From: Deltaproteobacteria bacterium
Lineage (GTDB): Bacteria > SZUA-79 > Acidulodesulfobacterales > Acidulodesulfobacteraceae
DNA: 64,000 nt
Assembly (NCBI GenBank): GCA_023489335.1
Contig: JAMDCP010000001.1
Coordinates: 1 to 64,000, forward strand
Direction of reading: 5' to 3'
Shown: positions 33,980 to 43,233 of the stretch, piece after piece
Numbering within the stretch: the stretch's first letter is position 1
Layout: each line of letters begins with the position of its first letter
Program-made: the position numbers and the translations under genes
The notes under the pieces: model-generated
Databases searched by the model: none
Told to the model about the DNA's origin: nothing
What the model saw: only the letters and a program-made list of their open reading frames with translations

Positions 33980-35494
33980 TTACATATCGTTACCTGAATA
34001 AGATAAATTCAGACTTTTGTTTATCAATGGAAAATCCGCAATTATATCGCCCAATACGCCATACTGAATGGAAGGCCATATCCTGAACGACGGGTCTATA
34101 TATTTAAGCCTGAAAATTTTCCCGTCGCCGTCCGCCATTATGTAGAAAAACGCATTGCCTCTCGGCGTCTCCGCATTCCCTACGGCATATTTATACGGCT
34201 CTGCCGTATTTTCATAAGAGGTTATAATTTTGCCTTCAGGCAAGTTAAACAAAAGTTCGGTAACTATTTTAGCGGAAAACAAAATCTCTTTAATCCTTAA
34301 AATTGTCCTTGCAAAAACATCCCCGCTCTCAAGCAAAGCAGGCTTTAAATTAAATTTATCGTATATAAGATAAGGAAATTCGACTCTGGAATCCCTGAAT
34401 AATCCTGATGCCCGCGCGCTTATCCCGCATAATGAAAGCTCTTCCGCCGTCTTTTTGTTAATCTTTCCCGTAAATTCCAACCTGTCTAAAACGGTCGACG
34501 AATTTAAAATAAATGCTTCGGACTCTTTTATTGCCTTTTCAACCTTTTTAATAATATTATCTATCGTAAATAGCTTTGAAGAATCAAAATCGACGCTCAC
34601 GCCGCTGGGAATCAGGGCATTAAACATAAACCTGCTTCCCGTTAAACTTTTGTTAAGCCTCATCAATTCTTCCTGTAAAGCAAATAAGTTTTGGGCGGGC
34701 AACGCAAAACCGATATCCATAAAAATCCAGGCTATGTCCCTGACATAGTTCCAAATGCGCTCGAGTTCCGCGAGTATTACCCTGATATGTTTTGCTCTTT
34801 CGGGAATTTCGATATTTAAAAGATTTTCGACGGCTTCGAGATAGCTTGCAGCTATATTTACATTGTTATCGCCTGAAACCTTAGAAACCAGATTCAACGC
34901 TTCGTTAAAATTCTTCCCCTCGCAAATTTTTTCTATCCCCTTATGTTTCCAGAAGTGCCTTATCTCAAGCTGTAAAACAGGCTCCCCGGCTAATGAAAAC
35001 CTGAAATGCCCCGGCTCTATAATTCCGGCGTGCACCGGTCCGACAAGAACCTCAAAAATTCCCTCTCCCGAAACCTCCTTATACTTATAATCCCCATATT
35101 TCCTGAATTCAGGAATTACATTGTTATAGTCTTTTCTCAAGGGGTGAACGGAAAAATCCCAATTTTCGGGATATAACATCAAGGGTCTTAAATCGGGATG
35201 CCCAAGGGGCGTAAGTCCAAATAAATCATTGATTTCCCTTTCATACATCTTGGCGGCGGGACAAATTTTAGAAATAGACTGAAAACTTCCATCCCCCGCC
35301 GGAAGGGAAACGGAATATTCGTCGATAAGATTTTTGCCGCCAAAAAAATATCTAATTTTAAATCCTGAACCCTTAAGCCTCTCGTCGCTTGCGGCGATGC
35401 CGAGCAGGTATCTTCCCGATTCCTTAACATGGGTCGCAAGCCTTGCAAAATCGTTTGAGTCAATTATATTCGCGTTAATTTTCATTTTATTCAT
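33980..35494 (-). CDS. Ehr-type large subunit (NuoC-NuoD/HyfG-like) lacking Ni ligands
   Basis: The 504-residue protein fuses a NuoC-like N-terminal domain (about residues 1-150) to a NuoD/HycE-like large subunit. In [NiFe] hydrogenases two CxxC motifs bind nickel. Here the first reads SGDN (in KVSGDNNVNIA) and the second region is SLNLSYSGNDM where HycE has DPCYSC, so all four Cys are replaced. Other fold blocks (RHFWKHKGIEKI, FYIMADGDGKIFRLKYIDPSF) are intact. It is therefore assigned to energy-converting hydrogenase-related complexes. Its ATG overlaps the HyfF-like stop by 1 nt (TAATG). Confidence 0.88.
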   Translation of the reverse strand: MNKMKINANIIDSNDFARLATHVKESGRYLLGIAASDERLKGSGFKIRYFFGGKNLIDEYSVSLPAGDGSFQSISKICPAAKMYEREINDLFGLTPLGHPDLRPLMLYPENWDFSVHPLRKDYNNVIPEFRKYGDYKYKEVSGEGIFEVLVGPVHAGIIEPGHFRFSLAGEPVLQLEIRHFWKHKGIEKICEGKNFNEALNLVSKVSGDNNVNIAASYLEAVENLLNIEIPERAKHIRVILAELERIWNYVRDIAWIFMDIGFALPAQNLFALQEELMRLNKSLTGSRFMFNALIPSGVSVDFDSSKLFTIDNIIKKVEKAIKESEAFILNSSTVLDRLEFTGKINKKTAEELSLCGISARASGLFRDSRVEFPYLIYDKFNLKPALLESGDVFARTILRIKEILFSAKIVTELLFNLPEGKIITSYENTAEPYKYAVGNAETPRGNAFFYIMADGDGKIFRLKYIDPSFRIWPSIQYGVLGDIIADFPLINKSLNLSYSGNDM

Positions 35495-37002
35495 TAAAAA
35501 ATTATCTTGCCTCCAAATTCGGCCGATGCCGATTTTACGATATGTAAAAACGGGGAAGGCATATAAAATAATAATATCGAAGAAATCAGCAAAAGGATTA
35601 AGGGAACATATAACATAAACGGATGAATCTCCTTTTCTCCTTTATTTTGCTTGCCTTTTCTAGTCCCGCTATCAGCTTTATTTTCATTTTGCTGCCCATT
35701 TTCGCCGTCTTTAACGCCTATATACATTTTAAGAATTTTACTAAAAAGTCCCGCAAAAATAAAAATCAATAACAAGAAAACTAAAAATCCAAACCAGATA
35801 TTGGTTTTAAATACGCCGAACATAATATAAATTTCTCCCAGAAACATTGCGAAAGGGGGCATCCCGCTAATTCCCATCACCCCGAAAAGAAGCATAAGCC
35901 CCGTAACCGGAAAATGTTTGGATAGGCTTCTTATTTTATCGATTTTTCGTTCATGCGTAACCGCAAGAACATTACCCGAAGATAAAAATAGGGCTCCCTT
36001 ATTTAAAGCATGAAATAATATCTGAAACAGGCTCCCTACTACGGCAATTCCGCCGACGCCGAAGCCTAATGCAATAAGGCCCATATTTTCCATAGAGGAA
36101 AATGCAAACAGGCGTTTATAATCTTTCTGCTTTATTATAGACAGCGCGGAAACCAAAATCGTAAGAAAACCAAAACCTATCAAAAAATACCTCGGATAAT
36201 ATATCCCTGCCGAGGCATTTATTTGATAAAATCTTAAAATGCCTAACAGCGCCGTATTAAGTAGAACCCCGGATAATAAAGCGCTAACCGGACTCGGACC
36301 CTGCGAATGGGCATCTGGAAGCCAGTTATGCATAGGCGCAAAACCTACCTTCGTTCCAAATCCGACAAGAGCAAGAATAAACGCAAGCATAAGAAAGTTT
36401 TTGTCTAATTCAGAACCCGCCTGTATAATATTAATAAAGGATAAAGATTTCATGCTCTCGCCGTAAACCTGCGAAGTAGTGAAATATAGAATAACGATAG
36501 CAAAAAGCCCGATTGCTATGCCGACCGAGCACATAATTACATACTTCCATGTTGCCTCAAAAGACTCTTTTGTCCTGTTGAAAGAGACCAATAAGGCAGT
36601 GGCTAAGGTGGTTGCCTCAAGCCCTGTCCAGTAAATACCGAGGTTATTAGACATTATCGAGGCCATCATGCTAAAAATAAATAAATTTTTCCAAAAATAG
36701 TAGAATTTAAATTTTCTTTTTGACAGCCCGTGTTTTATTTCCGTCCTTACATAACCGAACGAATAAAATGCAACAAATAATTCAAGGATTGAAACGGTAA
36801 TAAGTATTACTAAATTGATATAATCGACAAAGAAAAGTCCTCCGAAAAATACCGTGATGGCATGAAAAGATAAAGAAATTGCAACAACCGTTAAAAAAAC
36901 AAATGTAGAAATTATCAATTGCAGGTAAGACATTAACAAGACATCCGTGAAAACGGAAAAAATTAAGGCAACCGCCGGAAGTATCAATACTAATTCATAC
37001 AT
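35494..37002 (-). CDS. HyfF-like proton-pumping membrane subunit
   Basis: A 502-residue antiporter-like subunit of the NuoL/M/N family with about 14 helices. IYWTGLEATTLATALLVSF and EATWKYVIMCSVGIA match HyfF. FGTKVGFAPMHNWLPDAHSQGPSPVSALLSG is the conserved discontinuous-helix region with the key Lys and His. A hydrophilic, charged insert (about residues 430-455) precedes the last helix. It is fourth in the B-C-E-F-G-I order of the cluster and presumably moves protons or Na+. Confidence 0.87.
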   Translation of the reverse strand: MYELVLILPAVALIFSVFTDVLLMSYLQLIISTFVFLTVVAISLSFHAITVFFGGLFFVDYINLVILITVSILELFVAFYSFGYVRTEIKHGLSKRKFKFYYFWKNLFIFSMMASIMSNNLGIYWTGLEATTLATALLVSFNRTKESFEATWKYVIMCSVGIAIGLFAIVILYFTTSQVYGESMKSLSFINIIQAGSELDKNFLMLAFILALVGFGTKVGFAPMHNWLPDAHSQGPSPVSALLSGVLLNTALLGILRFYQINASAGIYYPRYFLIGFGFLTILVSALSIIKQKDYKRLFAFSSMENMGLIALGFGVGGIAVVGSLFQILFHALNKGALFLSSGNVLAVTHERKIDKIRSLSKHFPVTGLMLLFGVMGISGMPPFAMFLGEIYIMFGVFKTNIWFGFLVFLLLIFIFAGLFSKILKMYIGVKDGENGQQNENKADSGTRKGKQNKGEKEIHPFMLYVPLILLLISSILLFYMPSPFLHIVKSASAEFGGKIIF

Positions 37003-37019
37003 CGTTTTAATCCCCTATC

Positions 37020-37050
37020 GTCATTCCTGCGCAAGCAGAAATCCGGAATG
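37020..37050. repeat. Short palindromic repeat, GTCATTCCTGCGCAAGCAG type
   Basis: GTCATTCCTGCGCAAGCAG is followed by AAATCCGGAATG. It lies in the gap between two Ehr membrane-subunit genes. A second copy is at 38768-38792. The unit is a REP-like dispersed palindrome (ATTCCTGC...GCAGGAAT). Confidence 0.6.
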
Positions 37051-37088
37051 CTAAATAATATTTTAAAGTTTATTTAAATTTATAAATT

Positions 37089-37706
37089 TCATGCGGCGGC
37101 GCTTCTTTTCAGGTTTAGTATAAGAATAGATAATATCAGTATGCTGACAAAAAGATCGAAAAGCACGCCCAACTCAACCAGAAGGGGCATACCGTGGGTT
37201 ATGCTATTAGCCGCTAAAAAAATGGCGTTGTCGATGGTTAAAAATCCGATAATTTGAGAAAAAAGGGTTTTTCTTGTAATCATAAGCATAGCTCCAATCA
37301 AAAATGTGGCAAGGGAAATCGTAAAAACAAAAGCCCCGAATGTTATGCCTGCCGTAACAATTTTTTGGGCTATCAAATTGGAAAGCAGGGTTAAAGAACC
37401 TGCAAAAACAACCGCCTCGGGTATGCCTATATACATATCTATTTCTTTATCCATTTTAACCCTCTTAAGTGTTTTAAATAAAAAATAGGGGATTAAAATA
37501 ACCTTAAAGATTACGGTAATTACAAAAGACCCGTATAAGTTTATAGAATTAAAATGAACGGCGCCTATTAAAATATATAATGCCAGCATTAGGGATTGAA
37601 ATGAATAAAGCTTTATGGCAAATTTTATAAAGGGGGAGCTGACATTTAAAACTACCGAAACCAATATTAAAATAATAAATAACTCAGCTATTTTTTCCAT
37701 TAACAT
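37089..37706 (-). CDS. HyfE-like membrane subunit
   Basis: A 205-residue membrane protein with about six helices, matching HyfE, the small NuoK-like subunit of hydrogenase 4-type complexes (SPFIKFAIKLYSFQSLMLALY near residue 25 and GFLTIDNAIFLAANSITHGMPLLVELG near residue 155). The conserved acidic residues sit in the DN and VELG segments within helices, as expected for ion translocation. It lies between the HyfC-like and HyfF-like genes. Confidence 0.85.
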   Translation of the reverse strand: MLMEKIAELFIILILVSVVLNVSSPFIKFAIKLYSFQSLMLALYILIGAVHFNSINLYGSFVITVIFKVILIPYFLFKTLKRVKMDKEIDMYIGIPEAVVFAGSLTLLSNLIAQKIVTAGITFGAFVFTISLATFLIGAMLMITRKTLFSQIIGFLTIDNAIFLAANSITHGMPLLVELGVLFDLFVSILILSILILNLKRSAAA

Positions 37707-37746
37707 TTTGGTATTCCTTAATTTTTCAAATTTTAAAACCTTCCGT

Positions 37747-38727
37747 TTAAAACCCTCTGATAGACAAAATCATAGCTATCAAAGACAAAATAAAAGCAAC
37801 CGAAAGTATATTCGGCACTCTGAAAATTCTCATTTTAGGATTAAAAATTTCTACGCCTGCAATAAAAACACAGAGAATCATCATCTTTAAAAAATATACC
37901 GCTAAAGCTGACGGAACTTGATAGATATTCACAGCCATATAGGGAAATAAGATAAGGGACATTAAAGTTAAAAAGACGGTAAGTTTCACATAACTGCCGT
38001 ATTCAAATATGCCGAGATGCTTACCGCTCGCCTCTAAAATATTTGCCTCATGAAACATCGTAAGCTCAAGATGGGTCTCCGGATTATCTATCGGAATCCT
38101 TGCATTTTCCGATATGCTTACAATAAAAAGCGAAACAAACAGCAAAAAGGGAATGGCGATAGATATAGCATTGGAATGAGCCCCCGATAAAAATGTGTTT
38201 GAGACCTCTTTTTGAATAAAATAAAATATGCCGGTTATCCTTCCATTTTTGGTATAAATAGCAAGGGATATAAATACAAATATCAAAGACGGCTCGGAAA
38301 GGACGGTTAAAAACCATTCCCTGCTTGCCCCAAGCCCTCCGAAAGCGCTGCCCTGGTCCATTGCATAAAGAGTCATAAAAAAGGTTGAAAGGGCAAAGGT
38401 ATAAGCGACCAGTATTACATCGGAAGATATGCCGAGCAAAGAATACCTGTAAAACGCGGGCAGCATTAACAAGACAACAAGATAGGAAACGAGGACGATA
38501 TAGGGAGCTATATTGGATACAAAAGTTGCATCTTTAGATAAAACAATCTCCTTTTTTAATAACTTATTAAAATTTATATAAAACTGAAAGATGCTTATTC
38601 CTTTTTGCCCCCTTGCCCGCTGTTTTAATTTATGGATAAAACCCGCAAAAAAGGGGGAAAGAAGGATTATTATAACAAACTGAAAGATGCCTATTCCAAT
38701 ATGTTGAATATTATAATTATAGGTCAT
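37747..38727 (-). CDS. HyfC/NuoH-like membrane subunit
   Basis: This is the NuoH/HycD/HyfC-type subunit that anchors the soluble arm to the membrane. ARGQKGISIFQFYINFNKLLKKE follows the first helix, and ENARIPIDNPETHLELTMFHEANILEASG is the strongly conserved loop. The track starts at 38772, but the first residues there derive from a short palindromic repeat. The ATG at 38727 gives an N-terminus of normal length before the first helix (326 residues). The exact start remains unsure. Confidence 0.85.
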   Translation of the reverse strand: MTYNYNIQHIGIGIFQFVIIILLSPFFAGFIHKLKQRARGQKGISIFQFYINFNKLLKKEIVLSKDATFVSNIAPYIVLVSYLVVLLMLPAFYRYSLLGISSDVILVAYTFALSTFFMTLYAMDQGSAFGGLGASREWFLTVLSEPSLIFVFISLAIYTKNGRITGIFYFIQKEVSNTFLSGAHSNAISIAIPFLLFVSLFIVSISENARIPIDNPETHLELTMFHEANILEASGKHLGIFEYGSYVKLTVFLTLMSLILFPYMAVNIYQVPSALAVYFLKMMILCVFIAGVEIFNPKMRIFRVPNILSVAFILSLIAMILSIRGF

Positions 38728-38767
38728 ATCGTTTATATGTACCTCAAAACTTGCAGGTAGAATTTTT

Positions 38768-38792
38768 GTCATTCCTGCGCAAGCAGGAATCC
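38768..38792. repeat. Short palindromic repeat, second copy
   Basis: GTCATTCCTGCGCAAGCAG followed by GAATCC. Here the arms ATTCCTGC and GCAGGAAT are perfect. It lies between the HyfB-like and HyfC-like genes and overlaps the track's over-extended HyfC-like start. Confidence 0.6.
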
Positions 38793-38797
38793 ATTTA

Positions 38798-40714
38798 TTA
38801 TCTTATTATAAATATATATATAACGAAGCAAACGATTAGGGATAAAAATAAATATCCCAGAGAAACATTTATATTTTCCGAATTGGCTAATACATTGAAA
38901 ATATCGGATAATTTTAAATATAATTTCCCGATAGGAATATATAAGTACTTTTCAAAAATATCGTTAATTTCTTCGGTATAAACGGATTTGAGCCTGAAAT
39001 ATTTTTTTACATCCTTTTCAAAGTTGATTTCGGAAACGGATGAATAAAAAGAGGAAAAAACCTTCATTATGCTTGAGGAAAATCCGCTGCCGGAATATTG
39101 GGCTTTCGAATTTTTTTCGTCGAGCCCGCATGACCATGTTTCAAATATCCTTTTCTTATTAGCAGAAAAAGCCCTGAGATAGAAAAATAAAATTAATAAA
39201 ACGGCCGCAAAAGCAATTGCGATTAAGCCGGGCGCATACAAAGAAAACGAACGGGCATGTATAATTTGCACTGCCGAAAGCGGATTTACGCTTACGGTTC
39301 CGCCCGTTAAATAAAACATAACGGCATTTAAGGCCGATATTATTTGATAAGGATAAATACCGATAAAAACGCATAACAAAACAGGTAAAGCCAATCCGAT
39401 TCTTTCGATAATATGGGGCTCTACCGCATTTTCGGCATTAACCGTTCTCGGCTTTCCCAAAAAGGTAATGCCGAATAGCTTTGTAAAAGCGGCTCCTGCC
39501 GCGGCTCCGCTTAACGACAGAAGGGCAATGGCTATAACGGAAAAATACACCATATATAGATTTCCGGTGAAGACCGAACCAATCAATGAAATATATAAAT
39601 ACCACTCGCTTAAGAAGCCGTTTAGCGGCGGCAGCGCGGAAATCGACATTACGCCTATAAGAAACAAGACGGACAACTGCTTCATTTTTTTGGAAAGTCC
39701 ACCCAGCCTTTCCATATTTCTGGTATGGGCATATTTATCTATAAGTCCGGAACCCATAAAAAGCGAACTCTTGCTTAACCCATGGTTTATTATATGAAGC
39801 AAAACTGCAAGCATTGCAAGATATTCCAGGGATTTGAAATTTTCAATCTTTGCCCAGTAAGATACGCCCATCCCCATAAAAATTATGCCCATGTTTTCAA
39901 TCGTCGAAAAGGCCAGCAGTTTTTTTATATCCTTTTGAACCATCGCATACATTATGCCTAAAAGCGCCGATAAAGCCCCGAGGGTAAGTAATGCAATGCC
40001 TAAAAAAGCACCGCCGCCGGAACTAAAAATAAATAAAAATTTTAAAATACCGTATATTGCCATATTTACCATTATGCCCGACATAATAGCGGAGATATTT
40101 GCGGGGGCAACCGGGTGGGCATAAGGAAGCCATGTATGAAACGGCATAATGCCTGCTTTAATGGAAAATCCGAGTATCGCAATTGCTATTATAATAACCC
40201 CGGCAGTGCCTTTATAATAATCGAAAGATAACGAAGAGGTTTTTAAATACAGCATTATAAAGCTTGCCGTTATAAGGACGGTTCCGATATGCGTCATTAA
40301 AAAATATAAAAAGCCTGCTTTCCTTGATTCCTCGTTTCCCTCATAAATAACCAATAAAAAGGAAAATATCGACATTAATTCCCAGAATATCAAAAATGTC
40401 AATATATCGTTGCTTATAACTAAGATTATCATGGACACTACAAAGAAAAAAGAATAGAAAAAAAGGGACGGTTTTTTATCGTATTTATCGCCATATTTAA
40501 TCGAAAAAATCGAAATAAACACGGAAAGGGCGGATATAAATATTACAAAAAACACGGAAAGCGGGTCAAATTTGAACGAAAAGCTTAGGAGTGCCGATTT
40601 TATAATAAATTCTTGCTTAAAATCATAAAAACTTAAGGCTATAAAAAAAGCGGGTATTAAAATGGACAGGCATCCGAAAAAATATCTATAAATGCCGTTA
40701 TATTTAGTATTCAT
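38798..40714 (-). CDS. HyfB-like proton-pumping membrane subunit
   Basis: A 638-residue NuoL/M-family subunit, first gene of the Ehr cluster. FWELMSIFSFLLVIYEG carries the conserved Glu of helix 5. KAGIMPFHTWLPYAHPVAPANISAIMSG is the antiporter signature with Lys and His. The C-terminal extension (GAAFTKLFGITFLGKPR, then a hydrophilic part and last helix) is like HyfB. There is no ferredoxin gene (HyfA/HyfH type) in the cluster, so the electron entry point is unknown. Confidence 0.87.
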   Translation of the reverse strand: MNTKYNGIYRYFFGCLSILIPAFFIALSFYDFKQEFIIKSALLSFSFKFDPLSVFFVIFISALSVFISIFSIKYGDKYDKKPSLFFYSFFFVVSMIILVISNDILTFLIFWELMSIFSFLLVIYEGNEESRKAGFLYFLMTHIGTVLITASFIMLYLKTSSLSFDYYKGTAGVIIIAIAILGFSIKAGIMPFHTWLPYAHPVAPANISAIMSGIMVNMAIYGILKFLFIFSSGGGAFLGIALLTLGALSALLGIMYAMVQKDIKKLLAFSTIENMGIIFMGMGVSYWAKIENFKSLEYLAMLAVLLHIINHGLSKSSLFMGSGLIDKYAHTRNMERLGGLSKKMKQLSVLFLIGVMSISALPPLNGFLSEWYLYISLIGSVFTGNLYMVYFSVIAIALLSLSGAAAGAAFTKLFGITFLGKPRTVNAENAVEPHIIERIGLALPVLLCVFIGIYPYQIISALNAVMFYLTGGTVSVNPLSAVQIIHARSFSLYAPGLIAIAFAAVLLILFFYLRAFSANKKRIFETWSCGLDEKNSKAQYSGSGFSSSIMKVFSSFYSSVSEINFEKDVKKYFRLKSVYTEEINDIFEKYLYIPIGKLYLKLSDIFNVLANSENINVSLGYLFLSLIVCFVIYIFIIR

Positions 40715-40852
40715 CTACTATCTTTCAAAACCCTTATAAGCCCCTTTCTATTAAAAATTATTTACTTATTTATCTACATAAATTAAAGGTAAATTAAAGC
40801 AAACTTTTAGATTATAACAAAAATTAAAAAATCAGTATATAATAAAATCATA

Positions 40853-41032
40853 ATGAAGAAAAAAAGTTTGCCCGATGAACGGGCTAAAGAAGACAAAAGC
40901 GGTAAGGGTAAAGCAGGAAGAACTGCCTATCGTAATCTTTTTGAAAGAGTTAAGCAAAACGAAAGGGAAAAGATTAAAGAAGAACTTGATAAAAAAGAAA
41001 TAAAAGACTGGGATCATAAAGAAAAAAAATAG
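40853..41032 (+). CDS. Small highly charged hypothetical protein
   Basis: A 59-codon ORF too short for the track: MKKKSLPDERAKEDKSG... ending DWDHKEKK. Nearly half the residues are Lys, Arg, Glu or Asp, with a helical pattern (FERVKQNEREKIKEELDKKE). No ribosome-binding site is obvious. It is followed after 29 bp by the membrane protein at 41062 in the same direction. It is plausible because the opposite-strand ORF has no better support, but it is unproven. Confidence 0.45.
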   Translation: MKKKSLPDERAKEDKSGKGKAGRTAYRNLFERVKQNEREKIKEELDKKEIKDWDHKEKK

Positions 41033-41061
41033 GATTCTTTATTAACCGGAGGAATTACGAT

Positions 41062-41625
41062 ATGGATATTAAAAATGCGGCTTACCCCGCCTTGCATTTA
41101 TGGTGGAGATACACATGGAGAGTATGGTTATTTATTTTAGCAATAGGAAGTATGCTTGTTATCGTGGTAAGTCTTTCGCTGGGTAAAAGCGGGATGGCGT
41201 TTTTTGCCGAAATGATGAAAAATCATCTATACCGTTATACGCCCTATCCCTATAATATGAAAGTAATGGGGATAATGACCGCGCTTATATTAATATTTTT
41301 TATTGCGGCATTATTTTTTGGCATATGGCTGTTTCGTTCGGAGCTTTTTAAGAAAAGTTTCGTTTTTAACGGTATATCGGAAAGATTTTCGGTAAACTAC
41401 GATAATACGATTTTAAATATTCCTGTATCGTGGAGTATTGCATCAAGGCTTTGGTGGGGCGTTGTCTGGCGTGGATTTGTTTTAGGTATTATTGCGCGGC
41501 TTCTATTTTTTTGGACAGGTCCTTTAATGACACTGATTAGTTTTGCCGTAAGCTATTTGGCATTTTTATGGCTTTTATTATATAATTACGGAAAAACAAA
41601 GATAATTATCAACCAGGGTATTTGA
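41062..41625 (+). CDS. Hypothetical membrane protein
   Basis: An unrecognised 187-residue protein with about four membrane helices (VWLFILAIGSMLVIVVSLSL, MGIMTALILIFFIAALFFGIW, GFVLGIIARLLFFWTGPLM and a last helix). Two similar Trp-rich entries, LHLWWRYTWRVW and ASRLWWGVVWRGF, precede helices 1 and 3, suggesting an internal duplication. CGGAGGA lies 10 nt upstream of the ATG. Confidence 0.65.
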   Translation: MDIKNAAYPALHLWWRYTWRVWLFILAIGSMLVIVVSLSLGKSGMAFFAEMMKNHLYRYTPYPYNMKVMGIMTALILIFFIAALFFGIWLFRSELFKKSFVFNGISERFSVNYDNTILNIPVSWSIASRLWWGVVWRGFVLGIIARLLFFWTGPLMTLISFAVSYLAFLWLLLYNYGKTKIIINQGI

Positions 41626-41690
41626 GGGAGACCCTGCCGCCGTGTGTCCGTTAGATGAGTGGCCGGACGACGAACCGCTTTTGTCCATTG

Positions 41691-42660
41691 CGGCGGAAAC
41701 ATTCTTGCCGCCGATATTAAAAATATATTTGCGCATTAATTTATTCAGGGATATTCATGTCGAAACTTAAAACATTTCCGTTATTCAATTCACGTTTATC
41801 ATTTATTCTGGATAACGGATTAAGGGCTATCGTAGAAAATGTGGAGAAAAATATCCTGTTAATGGGGATTAAACCGGGAATGAGGGTTTTAGAAGTCGGC
41901 TGCGGAAGCGGTTTTGTGACCGGTTATTTATCTGAAACGGTTGCAGACAGCGGATTTATAATATCTATAGATATTCAGGAAAAAATGATAAACAAGGCAA
42001 AAATAAAAAGGGGTTTTTTAAAAAATGTGGATTTTAGGGTGGAAAACGCCTCGGATTTGAAAAGCGTTAAGGATCAAGAAATCGACCTTGTCCTTTTGTA
42101 TTATTCGTTTCATGAAATAAGCAGTAAAGACAAAGCGGTTTCAGAATTTCACCGGGTATTAAAACAGGGCGGCATATTGTCGCTTAGAGAGCCCAGACCG
42201 GAGGTTTTCAGGAAAGACCGGCAATTATATAAAGAATTTATAGAAGGACAGGGTTTTGAATCTGTCGGAAATGCCGCAATTTGCGATTTACTTGGATGCC
42301 ATTTAAAATTTATTAAAAAATAGGGCATTGGTTTATGAGAAAGCAAAAATATTCGATTACCGATAAAAATGAAATAACCGATTTCCTGAACGATTCTATC
42401 GTGGGAATTTTGTCGATGATTGACCCCGACGGTTTTCCTTATTCCGTTTGCGTAAATTATTTATATAAAGAAAATAAATTTTATTTCCACAGCGCCAAAT
42501 CGGGAAAGAAATTCTTGAGCCTTGATAAAAACCGTCAAGCGGCTTTTATAGTATTCAAAGAATATTCCGTTATTCCTTCTCATTTCTCCGGCTCGGATAT
42601 TGCCTGCAATATCACGCAATTTTACAAGTCGGTTCACATTCGCGGAACCGTAAAATTAAT
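41691..42660 (+). repeat. Parent copy of a duplicated segment (methyltransferase plus 5' PPOX gene)
   Basis: The segment from CGGCGGAAACATTCTTGCC through the methyltransferase gene to the start of the PPOX gene recurs at 45830-46108 with nearly identical sequence but two internal deletions. The first 117 bp align with offset 4139, and from 42213 the offset is 3734. The alignment shows a 405-bp deletion in the second copy. A second deletion joins ACCG at 42362 to about 42650. Confidence 0.8.
41757..42323 (+). CDS. Class I SAM-dependent methyltransferase
   Basis: The 188-residue protein has the Rossmann-like SAM motif VLEVGCGSGFVTGYL (residue about 43), an acidic end of strand 2 (IISIDIQEKMINKAK), VDFRVENASD, and LVLLYYSFHEIS as the post-motif strand. 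It resembles the UbiE/Methyltransf_11/31 group; the substrate is unknown. It is followed by a PPOX-family gene after 11 bp, and both are partially duplicated at 45.9 kb. Confidence 0.82.
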   Translation: MSKLKTFPLFNSRLSFILDNGLRAIVENVEKNILLMGIKPGMRVLEVGCGSGFVTGYLSETVADSGFIISIDIQEKMINKAKIKRGFLKNVDFRVENASDLKSVKDQEIDLVLLYYSFHEISSKDKAVSEFHRVLKQGGILSLREPRPEVFRKDRQLYKEFIEGQGFESVGNAAICDLLGCHLKFIKK

Positions 42661-42949
42661 CGAAGAAGATAATGATAAAGTTTTTATTCTAAACGACCTT
42701 ATGAAAAAGTTTCAACCGGAGCTCGGTTTTAAAAATATCGAGCTATCCGATAAAGATTATTTTAAAAACATTAATTTAACCGCCGTTTTTGAATTAACCC
42801 CCTTAAATATCAACGCAAAATATAATTTTGGACAGGGCTATGCCAAGGAAAGATTGAATAACATCATAAGCGGCTTATGTAAAAGAGGGACAAAATTAGA
42901 TGCGGAAACCGCGGATATGATAAAAAAATATAACGACTTAAACTTATAA
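42335..42949 (+). CDS. Pyridoxamine 5'-phosphate oxidase-family flavoprotein
   Basis: A 204-residue split-barrel FMN-binding protein of the PPOX/NimA-like family. The N-terminal ILSMIDPDGFPYSVCVNYLYKENKFYFHSAKSGKK is the usual FMN-binding half. YKSVHIRGTVKLIEE follows near residue 105. The family includes heme- or nitro-reducing proteins and many of unknown function. It probably forms an operon with the preceding methyltransferase. Confidence 0.8.
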   Translation: MRKQKYSITDKNEITDFLNDSIVGILSMIDPDGFPYSVCVNYLYKENKFYFHSAKSGKKFLSLDKNRQAAFIVFKEYSVIPSHFSGSDIACNITQFYKSVHIRGTVKLIEEDNDKVFILNDLMKKFQPELGFKNIELSDKDYFKNINLTAVFELTPLNINAKYNFGQGYAKERLNNIISGLCKRGTKLDAETADMIKKYNDLNL

Positions 42950-42990
42950 ATTCTTAGTTGGTGATTGAATAAATAAATATGGAGGACATT

Positions 42991-43146
42991 GTGAAAATGA
43001 GGAATTTTGACCATAATTCGGGGGATACTTTAGATATCGACGGAGCAAGAATCTATTACGAGGTCGCCGGCAATGAGAACAGTCCGGCCTTATTGGTCTT
43101 GCATGGGGGGTTTGGGAACATGGAAGATTTTAATACTATAATATAA
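42991..43146 (+). pseudogene. Truncated alpha/beta hydrolase
   Basis: A 51-residue fragment from a GTG (or the ATG at 42997) behind GGAGG. It reads as the N-terminus of an alpha/beta hydrolase: GARIYYEVAG...LLVLHGGFGNMEDF contains the HG oxyanion motif. It then stops at TAA (43144). The rest of the enzyme, including the nucleophile elbow, is missing, so it is a remnant. Confidence 0.7.
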
Positions 43147-43233
43147 ATTTCTATTGCAGGATTAAAGTTTATAACTTTGATTTTTATATTTTTATAATGT
43201 AAACTATACTTGTATATTAATAAAAGATGGATT

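Noticed and set aside
33980-35494. Large subunit as a functional [NiFe] hydrogenase or as NuoCD of complex I
   Set aside because: All four Ni-ligand Cys are absent, and the accompanying HyfB/E/F-type subunits are not those of a complete complex I cluster.
40832-41017. 61-codon minus-strand hydrophobic ORF
   Set aside because: It mirrors a plus-strand Lys/Glu-rich small ORF; Phe-rich composition arises from antisense of AAA/GAA codons.
41626-41756. tRNA or structured RNA in the GC-richer gap before the methyltransferase
   Set aside because: No tRNA arm signatures could be assembled; part of it is the repeat also found at 45830.
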